Below are positions 23,206 through 35,876 of a stretch of 64,000 bases of DNA, piece after piece. Origin of the DNA: Liolophura sinensis (taxonomy: Eukaryota; Mollusca; Polyplacophora; Chitonida; Chitonidae). The translations under genes and the position numbers were made by a program. The notes under the pieces were generated by a model, which saw only the letters and a program-made list of their open reading frames with translations, did not search any database and was not told the DNA's origin. Numbering within the stretch: the first letter of the stretch is position 1; each line of letters begins with the position of its first letter. The stretch covers positions 12,661,704-12,725,703 of the forward strand of contig NC_088304.1 in assembly GCF_032854445.1 (NCBI RefSeq), given 5' to 3'.

Positions 23206-24621
23206 GTAAGCTTTAAATTAACTTAATGTCTTTATGAAATTTCAAATAATGTACAACGTAATTCAAAGAAAAAGCATCAGCAGGATCCTGCATGTCACAA
23301 TAATCATACATACTTGATCGTAACTACGATTATAACTATTTATGCCTACAACGCGTGTTGCTGCGGTAGTTACATTCAACTTAGCATACGATAGTTTGTG
23401 AAAGAGAAATATAACTTGTCTTTCAGCATAACCGAGCGTTGCCTATACGCATGAGTAATCTCAAGCAGCCGGGAGACTGATGAAATACATATGGTGAAAT
23501 GGTCGAATATAGTCAAAGATTTTAAAAACTGCAGAAAAATTAAGACTTACGGTGTATCCGATACAGCTAAACAGTTAGTTTTAGAGTAATACTTACCTAA
23601 AATGGGTCGGACAAAAAGTGACAAGTATGATCTTGCCAAAAAGATTAAAATTCAACACACTCTTATTTATATTGAAGATATTGTAATTGTTTTAAATTAA
23701 ATTTATTCATGGGTGTATCTCTCCATGGCGAAAATCATTGTGACTTTGTTCCTGAATCATAACTGCACGGTATACAAACAGGGTTCCTATTTATAAATGT
23801 CCAGTGTATAGCGTCACAAGTTTAGAGCTGAGCGCGGAGGAGACCCACGACAATGCGCAAGTTGGTGCCAGTCTTTTTTATTGAAGAATTCATGTCACTA
23901 ACTAATGAAGACAGTGTTTTGATGTGTGCAACATTATTTCTATCCTTTATCGACGTGTGGCGATTTAATCGGTCACTCCGTTTTCTTCCATCTGTAACGC
24001 CCATCCCCACACCTGTCACACCACAACGATCCACGGCCAGTGTTACAGTAATCTTGAGTCGTTCTGACTGATGAGAGTAACTATGGTTGAATTGTACGAT
24101 TTAGCTGGGACGGTGGGCAATAAAACTACAAGCTCAGTTATGAGGTACCTCTTTTGCGCGCCATGAAGTCTTCGGTCAGAGTGGGACTTATTATTGTTCT
24201 CGTCTGATACAGGGTTACAGGTTACCAGTTTGCTTACAAATTGTCATCGCAACGGCACGGTAGAACAATGCGCTACACTGCGTTTTCCCATCATCATTGA
24301 AAACTGTTGGCTGTTTCTCTTTGCATGTTTCCGTTTTAACTTTGCACTTTATATACTTTTTTTTAGATCTTTGGTGGATTGGGTTAAACGTCGTTTTGTA
24401 AACTGGTGATTATTTCCCAAAAACGTCTACGGTGGTTGAGGGCTGATATATGAATGTCGTTTTAGACGCATAGATAGAAATATATACAACTAATGGCCGA
24501 GTTACCTTTCACCAGAAAGGTTTCCCATTTTACTACTAGACATGTAATGGGCCTTTATCAACCAAACATAGGTATAACACATCCACAAAGAATGCAAATT
24601 TAGTTTACATTGGCGTTTACA
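23206..24621. other. Region between C2 exon 1 and D2
   Basis: Former C2 intron joined at about 23,868 to the flank of the D relic. No gene is seen. Confidence 0.55.
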
Positions 24622-24774
24622 TTAACTGCCGGCCAGGTAAAGTTCTTTGTCCAGTCCGTTTTGACTGTTCCATCGGTCCGTCTCAAACCGGGTCCGGCCA
24701 CCCTGGGCCAAAATCTGTGTGCAGATTGCAAGAAGCGCATACGAAGCTACGAAAAAGAGTAAAACCTGGAACAT
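24622..24774 (-). pseudogene. Inverted type C-like relic D2 (truncated exon 1)
   Basis: Essentially the same 50-codon remnant as D1 exon 1 (signal peptide, QGGRTRFETDRWNSQNGLD, stop). The D exon 2 relic of unit 1 has been deleted here. Confidence 0.75.
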
Positions 24775-24891
24775 ATCTGAGAATGGGCTCGAATTCGTCT
24801 GTGAACTTTCACATACGTCTTGTTTTTTTTAGTACATAAGACTACAGTTGATAAAGACGTATTATGTTAGGGTACCATGTTTAAAATCTTC

Positions 24892-25120
24892 AGTGCTTGG
24901 TGAAGCTGCTAAGTTGGTAAGCGCACACCGCAGCGTAATGACCCAAGAGCCTCTCACCAATGCGGTCGGTGTGAGTTCACGTCCAGGTCCACGACCATCC
25001 GCAGGTTGCTAGAAGACTTTCCCACTTGCGATCAGAAAGGAAGCAATGATGAGCTGGACTTGAAATCACCGCGACTGCATTGGTGGGAGCTTCCTAGGTC
25101 ATTACTCTGCGTTGGCGTGC
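24892..25120. mobile_element. SINE S2 foldback composite, unit 2 copy
   Basis: Counterpart of 7,298-7,540. Confidence 0.6.
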
Positions 25121-25244
25121 TAACGAACGTAAATATTATACAACATGCATATAATACACAGTCATTAACCCTTAGTCGTACAAATTAGACTTAGTGGTAT
25201 TTGGTGAGGTTTGTGACGTCATGGCAAGCGTCTTTTACTCCCAA

Positions 25245-25460
25245 GCCCGACCGGCTGCGGTGGCGGAGTGAGTAGAACATCTTACTTGTAAACGGTAGAT
25301 CCGGGGTTCAATCCCGAATTGAATCATATGTGTCAGTATAAAGTGATTCCGTGTGGCGTCGTGTCTGGTGTCCTTTGCAAGGCCTTGCAGTGAGGCAGAA
25401 CTATAAATATGTAGAAATTGAGTCCAAGGAGACACCGGAAATAATGGTGAAAGCTACTTT
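25245..25460 (+). mobile_element. SINE S3, unit 2 copy
   Basis: Counterpart of 7,655-7,870. The B box reads ggttcaatcc. Confidence 0.6.
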
Positions 25461-25674
25461 AAACCCCAATCAAACAATCAAACTAAGATAAGGAGTTTTA
25501 TTGTTTGACTGGCATATTGCCATCACATTGTCGGTTTGTCTGTGCGTCAATCTGAGTGGCCGTCTGTTCTCATCGTTGCGATCACCATATCTTTGGAGTT
25601 ATTAAAAGAAAATATCCGCACCTACCTTTGCTGAGATGATGATTGTATCTCATATATGCGTCTTCCTCTCCGGC

Positions 25675-25824
25675 CGTAAGTTGAAAGGTCTGCCTGCAAC
25701 ATGCAGATGGTCGTGGGTTTTCCCGGGCTCTACCCGGTTTCCTCCCACCATAATGCTGGCCGCCATCGTATAAGTGAAATATTCTTGAGTACGGCGTAAA
25801 ATACCAATCAAATTAAGTAAATAA
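25675..25824 (+). mobile_element. SINE S2 3' part, unit 2 copy
   Basis: Counterpart of 8,083-8,232. Confidence 0.65.
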
Positions 25825-26370
25825 ACATATATGTGCCTTTAGACCACTGCAGGTCTATAGATCCTTCCAATAATTTATAAAATAATATAATCCGTTTTAT
25901 TTTGTATATATAAGCTAGTAATGGAAAGTTGGTTGAGCTTCACAGAAACAATATTCATGAATCTTTGCTTAGATTGTCATCTAAAGCTGCTCATATAATA
26001 GGCTTTAAAAGTCGTATTCATCTGTTCTTTTTTGTGATGTGAACACAGCCGTGACATTTCTTATTTCTGTTAAAAGTAATATGTCAATGATATTCCGTCA
26101 AACGCCATTGCCCCTTCATGATTAGTTCTATGTTTATTATGTTTATACAATGATTTTGTTTGTGTAAATATGGAGAAAGTATCCAGAATCTCTGCTTCTT
26201 TACTGTGTCTAATTTCGTTCAAGCTGGAACTAGGGATCGTATCTTCATTTAGTTAAACAAGGCGACATGTTTGAAATATGAACAGCTGGTGAAACTGAGA
26301 CAAAGAATTGGATTAGCAACTTACGAACTAACACAGAATATGTATAACCGATTTGAATACTGGTCATTGT

Positions 26371-26685
26371 GACCGGTCCCGACAGCACAGTTGGTAGAGC
26401 GTCCGGGGTAGATCCAGGGCCAATCAGTACCTAAGAGATTCAGGCATTCAGCATTAAGGGGATAACGCAACAACTGGTTGACCTGTGCCAGTATAGCGAC
26501 TTGGCGGGCAGCTTACTTTACTTCGGTAAGTGGTCTCAGTGAAGCAGCACTATATAAAAGGGCGGTGGAAATCCGTCGTGCAACAAGGAGGCACATTACA
26601 TACACTCTATGGATTTGTTCATCGTCATATGACTGAAAAATTATTAAGTACGACGTTAAACCCCAAGTACTTACTGACTCACTCT
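26371..26685 (+). mobile_element. SINE S1, unit 2 copy
   Basis: Counterpart of 8,778-9,097, with head gacagcacagttggtagagc. Confidence 0.75.
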
Positions 26686-28013
26686 GATCCTTGTGTCCTT
26701 CCGTCATCATTGAAAACTGGTGACAGCTTCTCTTTACATGAATAAATCGTAATATCTTACTTCATATGTCTTCTTACTTCTTTAGTGGTTACTGTTGAGC
26801 ATTGTTTTGAGAACTGGGCTTGTAGTTATTGACCTGGAACGCCCAATTTCGTTGACGGCTAGCTTACCAATGTCTGTTTTGACGCATAGATTTAAGCCGC
26901 TTTCCATATTATTTCGGTCATATCACGACATTATCCCACTGACTAGGTTGACGGGCCTTGAACAGGGAATTTGTAGATTTGCCCGCTCTCACTGTTGATA
27001 GGGACCTTACTGACAACAACTCGATCGATGTCGCCCGTGTGGCGAACTCCCGTTGACAACCGCTTGTTTCCAACACTGTGTTGTGCATGTATAAATTTAT
27101 CTGTAGGTAGGGAAGTTTGTCAGTGACTTGCCAAAAGTTCGGTGGATTACCCACGAAACTAGGTTTTCTTCTACCCATGCAAATTAAAATAAAACACCAC
27201 AATCCCGAAAAGATAAGACTTTATTATGACTCGGTGTGTCGGGATTGTATTTTGCCGTCATCACCTTCCTGATTGTGTACTACGTATGGGCCCAAGGCTT
27301 TTCAGTAGTAATTCAGGAGTGTTTGCACCATCGTATGAGAGGAAAATTCGCCAGTATAGCGTTAACAATATGCAGTCAATCAGTCAATCGTAAATATTGC
27401 AGAAGTGGCGTTAAACCATAACCATTCATCAATCAGTCAGTCAAATATGTTGTTACCCATGCGGGCGATCAATAATACAACGTTGTCGTATGAATCGCAA
27501 GTTGTACTCACAAAAACATTAAACTAAGAAGAAGTTAGTATGTACTTATTTATTTGATAATTTGATTGCTCCTTAATGTCATAGGCTTATTCAAACAATT
27601 TTCACTCAATAGATTACGGTCAGTTTGATGGGAGGAGAAAACCAGAGTGCCCGACGTAAATCAACCACCTTGGACAAGTTACTGAAGTGATGAACAAATA
27701 TGCAGACCATACTGATGGAAGACAAGTGGTCTACAGAACATGACTGCGCAAACGCACGCGAGCATTGTGTCTTTTGGTACAAACGTTTATTGTCACCGAG
27801 GCCCCTACGAACAGTGAATGTAAAGGAATCTAGAAATTCCCTGGATGTTTCACTGCGATCGAGATGCAAGCACCATGAACCATTTGACGACGACACGTTT
27901 TAAAATCGTTATCTTAACCCAAACCATGTGGTTGGTTCCAGCTGCACTAATCTCCAATCGTTCTACATATATTAAGTAGATTATCTGTAAGCTCTCGGCA
28001 CTCACATATAGAA
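26686..28013. other. Upstream region of B2
   Basis: Matches 9,098-10,416 of unit 1 closely, including the CCAAT and catatattaag motifs within 60 bp of the start codon. No gene is seen. Confidence 0.55.
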
Positions 28014-31000
28014 ATGTTCCAAGAGATGAATGCCGTTCTGTTGCTTGTTACAGCCTTGTCGGCGTTTATCCCTCACAGTACCTCTACCTACACGGTGACG
28101 ATCTACCCGCAGATTCTGTCCCAGGGTGGTCGGACCCAGTTTGAGACGGACCGATGGAACGGCCACAACGGCCTGGACCCAGAGAACTTCATCTCCAATA
28201 ACCTCGATGTGGGATCGCGGACTGGCCGATGGCTGAATCCTGACCTGCGCTATGACATTTTTGTCAATGTAAGTTATTTCTGTTTGAGAGGTTCCCGATG
28301 TCTGTTTTACATTGTTCAGTTCAAACTGAAAACGTTTTTATTTTTATTTTTTTGACTGGCACTCCAGAAACTTTCACCATATTCTCATTCTTTCAAGTTG
28401 TTGCCTAGGTTCAGAAATATATATGAATTGACCGGCCCCGATAACATAGTTGGTAGAGCTCCCGTTTCGGGAGCGGTAGATCCAGGATCAATCCTGGGTC
28501 GAGTCACACCTAAGACATTAAAAGAGGAAGTTGTAACTTGGCTTTCAGCATGAATGCGATAGTGCAACGACAGGTTGACCCATACCAGTATAATGGCTCG
28601 GTCGGGGCTGCTTACTTGCCTTCGGTAAGGCGTCTCAGTGAAACAGCACTAGATAAAAGAGGGGTGGAAATCCGTCCTGCAACAAGGAGGCACATTGCAT
28701 GCACTCTAAGAATTCTTTCGTCGTCATATGACTGAAAAATTGTACGACTTCAAACCCCAGGCACTCACTCACTTACTCTATGTATTGTTTTTGGACAATA
28801 TTGTCGTCAACCAATGCACTCAAGTCTTGGTCTATACAACAGTGTTCAGCACTATCAATTAGAAAAAAGTATTCCAACCACATTTTCTTGGAATCAATGT
28901 AGACCTACATAAACATCGTAACTATATATTGCTTAAACCAAGGACTTATTATGGTATAACACGTGTGGCAGGTAACCAAAACCCACAAAGACCATGGGAT
29001 AGCTGAAGCTATTATCCATGATAACGAACGTCTTTCCGTGGAAAACTCGCTGAAAGTGGCACATTTTAATTATCACAAAATGTCGTTTTACATATTTGTT
29101 GGCTACTCAAGTCAACAGAGGACCCAAGCAAAACGAGTTATCCTGATCCGAACAACTTTTATGTCATTATACCATTTAATTGGCTACTTGAGCTAACAGA
29201 CGACCCACGCAAGACGTGTTATCTTGATCCAAGATACTGCAAAGTGAGCATACATTCAGCCACTAAAGCTGAATTAATCGATAAAGTAGTGTTCAAGAAA
29301 TGTTAAAAATTATTTTAAAACGTTTACACGCTAATCGACAAAGTAAATAGCAAACAATCAAGGTATGGCTATGGGAAAATACAAGCAAAAATTTCTGATA
29401 CCTAACCAAAGTGTGTCAGCTGTTTTCCGTGTTCAAAGGGCGATTGTTTCTTTTAGTTTGACGATTAGTCAATTCGATGTTCGTGGACACAAACGTCGCG
29501 TTTCAACTGCCCTGCTCGTCTTCGTCTTGCACGTGCGTAAGCATTTAGCCCAGCTGGCTGTACCGATTTAAGGAATTTCCGAACGTAATAAATCTGACTT
29601 TGCTAAGGAAAAGTGTTGCAAATTCACAATATTTTTCTTCAAGCAATGACTCTCCCGAGGTGGTTTTCTTGCCTACTCCCCCTGATATCCTGCCCAACAT
29701 GTACACGTTATGACACGGGCAGCCGTTCTCAGTTCCCTGCTCATAAATGTGTGATTCAAAATGCATTAGTTTCACACTTAAACTAACCGCAATATGCAAT
29801 TTATTGCATCGATATCTGTCTCTCCACTAGAAGAAACCACACTGACCAACCAGAGTTCATATTTGTTTTGACATGACAGCGCTGGTGATTGGCCAAGCTC
29901 ATGAGGGCCTTTTCAACATGGCTACTCGCAGTGAATTGTCCGTTGGTGCCATGTCCCCAATGCTGAACATGTTTTTTAAAACTTTACAGAATTTATTTAA
30001 GTTGTTTTCTTTGATAACTGTGTTCTATATTATTTTTTCTTTGTATATATAGTGGCAGACTTATGTCGTTTTACCATTTCATTGGTTACTCAAGTCAACA
30101 GACGATTAAAGCAAAATGGATTATCCTGACTCGAGGTACATTAATGTCGTTTTATATTTTCATTTGTTACTCAAGTCAACAGAGGATCCAAGCAAAAGGG
30201 GTTATCCTGATCCGAGCTACTTTAGCGACCCATCCTTACAAGAGAGGCTTTGCTCAACCTACCTCAACAATCTAGCTGGATATGGAAACAATCGGAACAT
30301 TGTCATGGAAATAAAAGGTAATAAAAAGTTTTCAAAATTAACATTTTTAAAGACCTTAAAATATTTTACCAAAATTCTGCGAACATCTGAAGGGCCGAAA
30401 CGTTAGACCCTTGAAATCAAAGAACATGAGTGAAGTTTTAACGCCACTAGGCAATATTGCAGCGATATCGTTGTGAGTGGTATTGTACAGATTCTGGAAA
30501 TCATATGTTAGTGTGTTGTTCGGATTTTTCCGGGAAGGGGAAGGGGCGGGTTACAGCAGAGCAGCATAAAGCAATGACCCCGGAAATCTGCCAATGGCCA
30601 TGGATTTTCACCGTGCTCTGCCCGGTTTTTCTCCCACCATAATGCTGGTCGCCACTGTATAAGTGAAATATTCTTGAGTACGGCGTAAACACCAATCAAA
30701 TAAATAAATAACGGCCTAGGAGCCCCCCACCTAGGCTTATCAGGTGCATGGTTATCTGGATTTTTGTAAGAAATATATCTAATGTATGAGCCAAAACATC
30801 ATCCAATAAAACTGAACTAATAAGTTACGATAACTTATGATGCACCATTATCTATTTTTCTTTTTAGGTCAGTTCTGGCCCAAATGGATGAACACCTCTT
30901 TACATGGCGGCGTGTTTCCCAATAACCTAAATGCTGGAGCTGAAATGATCGCGTTACTCGTAGACGCCGTGTACAACTACACAAAAGGACAAATCCCGGC

Positions 31001-32318
31001 GTTTTTCGAGGTCATTAACGAGCCAGACACGCTTTACCAATACGTCACGTGGGACACTGTTATCGCGTTCCACAAAATCGTCGCCGAAAAACTTCACACA
31101 AAGCACCCGCTTCTCAAAGTCGGTGGACCGACGAAGACAGGGGAAGTTTCCAATTTGGATCAGAAGGATTTCTTTCTCTGGCGACAGATGCGCGATTTCA
31201 TGAACATGTCGCTGGAACATCTGGATTTCCTGTCCTTCCATCCTTACAATTCGCTAAACTCTACTGGGAAATCACATGAGTTTCATGGCATCAACGAAGC
31301 TCGCTTGGTCGCTGTGATAGACATGGTAGAAAGCTACGCCAGTCTTTTGCAAGATGGGAAATCTGTTCCTATCATCACTAGCGAGTACGGTATAGATCGC
31401 AGGTTCGTCGATTCGCAAACTCCGACCTCCCTCGTGAGGTGGGCATATGCCTTCATGCACAATTCCTACATGTTCACTTTCCTGAACCATCGAGGAGTGA
31501 TGGAACAAGCGGTAGCGTTCCTGCTCGCAGACGTGCCTGTCAACGCCACCATTTTTTATCACAACGGTAGCGACACGATCGTAGCAAAGTCTTATCGATT
31601 CTGGAAAAATTTCGACGCCAACAACCAATTTCTGAGAGTGGATAGTCAGTACAACGGCGAAGAAAGAACGGTTTCTCCGTTAACTCTGTTCAACTCCCAA
31701 ACTGGTTCCGTTTATGTTCTGTTGAACAATTACATGCAGAAATGGCAAAACGTCGAATTAAACTTTTACAAGAACTGGGTCATTCCGTCAACTGCGCAGT
31801 CTACTTGTTTGTATCTAGGTCCAAACAGAATTCCAATTTACCACGCAAACCAAACCGTTAAACTTTTTGGCAATATCGTGGAAGTACCACCGGAAAGCAC
31901 GTGCTTCTTTGCCTTATCGACCACCTTTGCATCACGTGACATTGCAATTATTCACGAATCTAGGGTATACTCCAAAGATATGGTTATTTCCTTTGAAAAT
32001 CATATCGCTCAAGCTAACATCAACTTACGGGTTATCAACGACCTGGTTTACGCTCATCTGCGCTTTGCAGTCAGTACCAGCGACATGTCCGCACCGACTC
32101 AACCCACGTCAGTGACCATCAACGGTCATCCGACCCACGACTTGTACGCCATGTATGATCCGGACAGGGTCACAGGTGTTACCCAGTGGGAGGTGTACAA
32201 CTACCAAGTCTCCACTGCAGTACTAAAGACAGGCAATAACACCATCAGATTTGTGTTTCCCCAGACTGATGGTAGAGTGTCAACCGTAGCTCTTATTTTT
32301 GGAAAAATGAACCCTTAG
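28014..32318 (+). CDS. Type B secreted GH86-like glycoside hydrolase, B2 (intact)
   Basis: Three exons, 28014-28268, 30176-30317 and 30868-32318, encode 615 residues with GT-AG introns (phases 0 and 1). Residues 1 to about 25 form a signal peptide; exon 1 then has VTIYPQILSQGGRT and TDRWNGHNGLD. Exon 2 has STEDPSKRGYPDPSYF. Exon 3 has the likely acid/base in FEVINEPD (Glu184), SFHPYNS, the likely nucleophile in IITSEYG (Glu305), and from about residue 440 a beta-rich C-terminal region. Several N-x-S/T sites suggest glycosylation. A clan GH-A barrel is well supported. GH86 (agarase/porphyranase) is my best family guess and implies extracellular digestion of red-algal galactans. GH39-like enzymes are the alternative. 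AATAAA follows at 32,406. Confidence 0.78.
28428..28770 (+). mobile_element. SINE S1 in B2 intron 1
   Basis: Same insertion as 10,888-11,232; the head reads gttggtagagctcccgtttc. Confidence 0.8.
29080..29240 (+). repeat. Two exon 2-start cassettes in B2 intron 1
   Basis: Tandem 81-bp units at 29,080 and 29,161 correspond to 11,537-11,700. Confidence 0.75.
30063..30225 (+). repeat. Decoy cassette plus true B2 exon 2 start
   Basis: Units at 30,063 (degenerate) and 30,144 (containing the real acceptor at 30,175). Confidence 0.75.
30580..30712 (+). mobile_element. SINE S2 3' part in B2 intron 2
   Basis: Contains ccaccataatgctggtcgcc and ttgagtacggcgtaaacacc. Confidence 0.7.
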
Positions 32319-33168
32319 CTCTTAGAGAAAATTGTTTTTGGGTGGGTGATGACATTCAACTACATCCTGTTTGCCTCCTATTATCTCTTTAATGATAAAA
32401 ATTAAAATAAACTTCTACAAGTACATCACCGATACTTTATGTTTTGTAACCTTGTGTTTATTACAACTGCTTGTTGTAAAAAGGATGAAAAAATTGAGGT
32501 AAGAGGCTTCTGAGTCAATGCGCCGTGCTGGCGTGCTAACCACCTCGGCCACGGAGGCCCCAGAGTCCAATACAAAAGACTGCAGCATGGAGGGTAAATC
32601 CAGAGCAGCTAAGACAGTGTGGCAGTTGGGAAATAGTCCCACATGATTAGTGAAATACAGCCTCTCGTCAGTATTCACCTTACTTAGGGTTTTACTGTAA
32701 CTGTTCATGCAAATGCCTAAATAGTAGCAAATTACACGCCACTAATATCACAGCAAAGTAGAATTACGTAAAAAAACATGCATTAATGGTAATTTCAAGT
32801 TACTATTTATACATCAGTGAATTCCCAGTGTTTTCTTCACTGATAAAAAATGATATCTCCACTGGTTCGATATCACTTTTGTTATTACATTTTGCAATTC
32901 CGCGCAATATATAGTTCACAAAAAAGCAGAAATTCTTTATGTGCTTAATTTAGGTAAATACCTATATTGCGTTAGCATTAAGCACCTTTGTAGAATGTAT
33001 AAGTACTTACAGACAGTGTTTGTAACTGTAAAAGTTTTATGAGCGTGGACGTGAAGGAAATTGCAGCGCGTATGAATAGAATCAGAAATACGACGAAGAT
33101 GGCACATTGCTTATTTTTTCACAGACACCAGTTGCTCATGTAGAGGAAATGTCAGGATAGAAATAATG

Positions 33169-33331
33169 AATAGAATATTACACAGTGAAGGTTGAATACT
33201 ATATATATTGTTCTCGTGAAAGGTAGAAATGATAACCCCCTTAAAGCTTTGAGTCGAGTGGGTTATCATTTCCACCTCTCACTCCAACAACATTTATGGT
33301 ATTCAACCTTCGCTGTGCAATAGCCTCTATT
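33169..33331. mobile_element. Foldback MITE, copy 2
   Basis: The outer inverted repeat is as in copy 1. The inner hairpin is more complete: aggtagaaatgataaccc pairs with gggttatcatttccacct around a 21-nt loop. Copy 1 has lost seven bases of the left inner arm. Confidence 0.72.
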
Positions 33332-33601
33332 TGTTAGACAGTCACTGGTCTAGAATTACTAAAAATGTTGTGTTGCCATTACATTTAACACACAATAACG
33401 TTGGGACAATGCAAAGGGAACAGGCGTCGGGAATGCTTTGTTCACTGGGTGTAACCCCGTTTATGTTGGAACGTAATATAAAACACTACAACATACAGAG
33501 CAAAACGAGTGGAGCGACGACAGCGTGCTAGTTGATAAATGGTCACATGTATCACTGGTGAAGTCCGGCCAAATGTCAGTTTACTTCAGTTAAGGTACCT
33601 A

Positions 33602-35083
33602 AACTGTGTCAAAAAAGAAACTCAAACCCGCATTTTAGAAATTTTAATATTTAGTTTTAGGACGGCACAACTTTTTTCTTATTGAAGACAGAAGTCAGAA
33701 ATTTGTCAGAATAATAATCAAGATGGTCATGTTAAAAACTGTAATTTCAAAAGTCATCTCACAGACACCAGTTGCTCACCAGGGGGCGTCTTCCTCAGTA
33801 TCTCGTATGACCACCACGAGCTGCAATCACTGCACGGCATCTCTTTGGACAAGAACGGATAAGACGCCGGATTCTCTCCTCGGGAATGGCCCTCCACTCC
33901 TCCTGTAACGCAACGGCAAGTTGTTGAAGCGTCTGTGGCGGTGGCTGACGTTGACGCACGTGTCGATCCAGAGTATCCCACAGGTGTTCAATAGGGTTGA
34001 GGTCTGGTGATTTAGAGGGCCACGGCAAGACATTGACGTTGGAATCCTGCAGAAAGTTCATTGTTGCACGTGCAGTATGAGGCCTGGCGTTGTCCTGTTG
34101 AAAAAGCTGTGTCTGTCGGTCAATAATCGGGAGAAGGTGAGGCTGTAACACGTGGCTGATGTAACGTTGGGCTGTCAGGTTCCCTGGAACGATCACCAAG
34201 TCTGATTTCTGGTTGTACGAGATGGCTCCCCAAACCATAACACTGCCTCCGCCAAATCTGTCCACCTGCCGGACGCAGATGGGCGCAAAGCGTTCATGAC
34301 GTCTCCTATACACACACTGTCTTCCGTCGTGACGTGTCAAAAGGAAACGGGATTCATCAGAAAACCAGATGCGCCTCCAGTTTTGTAAAGTCCATATCCT
34401 TACGTTGTTGTACCACCTCGTAGTCGTAGGCGTCGATGTAAGGAGCGTAGTACAGGTCCAACAACTGGTCTACAGGCACGCAAACCCGCTTCTTTCAGAC
34501 GGTTCCTAATCGTTTGAGCCGACACTCTCCTCAAACCTGGTATTTGTGTGGCAGTCACGGTTGGTAGGGCATGCCGATTACGCAGGTGAAGGACCCGGAT
34601 GTACCGATCTTGAAGTGGGGTCGTGATTCTTGGCCTTCCACTTCTCGGGCGATCGTTGGTCGAATTAAAGTTGTTGTAACGGCCCCAAAGTCGGGATATC
34701 GTTGTTTTGTGAACATTTAGGTGTCGTGCAATAGTACCAAAACTTTCTCCTGCTTGAAGACGACCAATGGCGATATTTCGGTCGGCAGCACTCAGTCGCG
34801 GCATTTTACCGACTGCCTTTCGTCGACAAATAAATGAATAAAATACGAAAGCACATGGGCTTTTATACACCCCCACATTATAACCATGCGTCCATGCGTT
34901 GTGACGTCATAAGCAATAAAATACACTTAGGAGAGAAAAGGCAGTTGTTTGGATGGTAATCTTCACTAAAAACGTGTATAATTTCAATACATTTGGCTAA
35001 AATTTAGTTTGGAAGCAATAACTTTATTCGAAAGAATTTTTGATATCCGAGGACAGGGGATGCGTTTCTTTTTTGACAGAGTT
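33602..35083 (-). mobile_element. Tc1-like DNA transposon, copy 2 (near full length)
   Basis: 1,482 bp, TA-flanked (33,600-33,601 and 35,084-35,085), with the same roughly 20-bp terminal inverted repeats and insertion site as copy 1. It contains a nearly complete transposase gene on the minus strand. Confidence 0.9.
33795..34804 (-). pseudogene. Tc1-like transposase with one frameshift
   Basis: The N-terminal part starts at ATG 34804 (MPRLSAADRNIAIGRLQAGE) with helix-turn-helix regions and RPRSGRPRIT, and runs to the HRRLRLR stretch, where the frame is lost (about 34,430). The remainder continues in another frame with RIWFSDESRF (first Asp), DNARPHTA (second Asp) and KSPDLNPIEHLWD (Glu), the DD34E signature of Tc1 elements, ending at TGA 33,795. 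Copy 1 has the same frameshift, so the element was already dead when the segment was duplicated. Confidence 0.87.
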
Positions 35084-35876
35084 TATATTACTGGTGAAAT
35101 TCGGCCACATGTCACTCTACCTGTTAAGACAACTAAATATTCATGTAAGTCATTTCTGCACCTGTATTTCAGCTGATTTCTTGATTTCCTCGATTTGCGA
35201 TTCATAGTTGAAAATACAGCAATTTTTATCCTAAAAGAATCTAATGTAAAACTTCGATTTTTCATAAACAACAATTTGCCTTCTCATGGATTGGGTACCT
35301 CATTTCAAAATTAAGATAAAAGATGACGATAATCAGTATATGTCGTGTTTTTCCTACTTGCAAAAGAAAGAGGTTTACAGTGGGCACTTTACCACCTGTC
35401 TCGGACAACTGGCAAATCTTTAATTATCAGCTTTATTTGGTTATCTTTTTTATTTTGATTGCTGTTAAACGTTGTACTTCAAGATTTTCCAACGAACTTT
35501 CCCAAATGTGGTATGCAAACAATCACGTATTCTTGGTGAACGCCAAGAACCTTTCACCGATAACAGTGTGCAAATACGTTTAATCTCAAGAGCGGTGTAG
35601 ATTTCTTGTCACCGAGTCTTCACAAATAGTGAGGGGAAATCTACAAATTTCCTGTCCAAACCCGGGATTGAACTCGCGCTGTGCATTGCTGAACCCGCAC
35701 ATATTAACACACACACACGCACGTTTTTATCCAAATTAGTCTCGTACTTTGTTCCACATCTCGATTTAAACCTAAATCTTAAAATTACAACAAATTATTA
35801 AAGAAGGAAACTTTGAAGACTTTTATTTATGTACAAGCACTGGAAAGGCTTTCAAATGGACTAGATATGGCATCCA

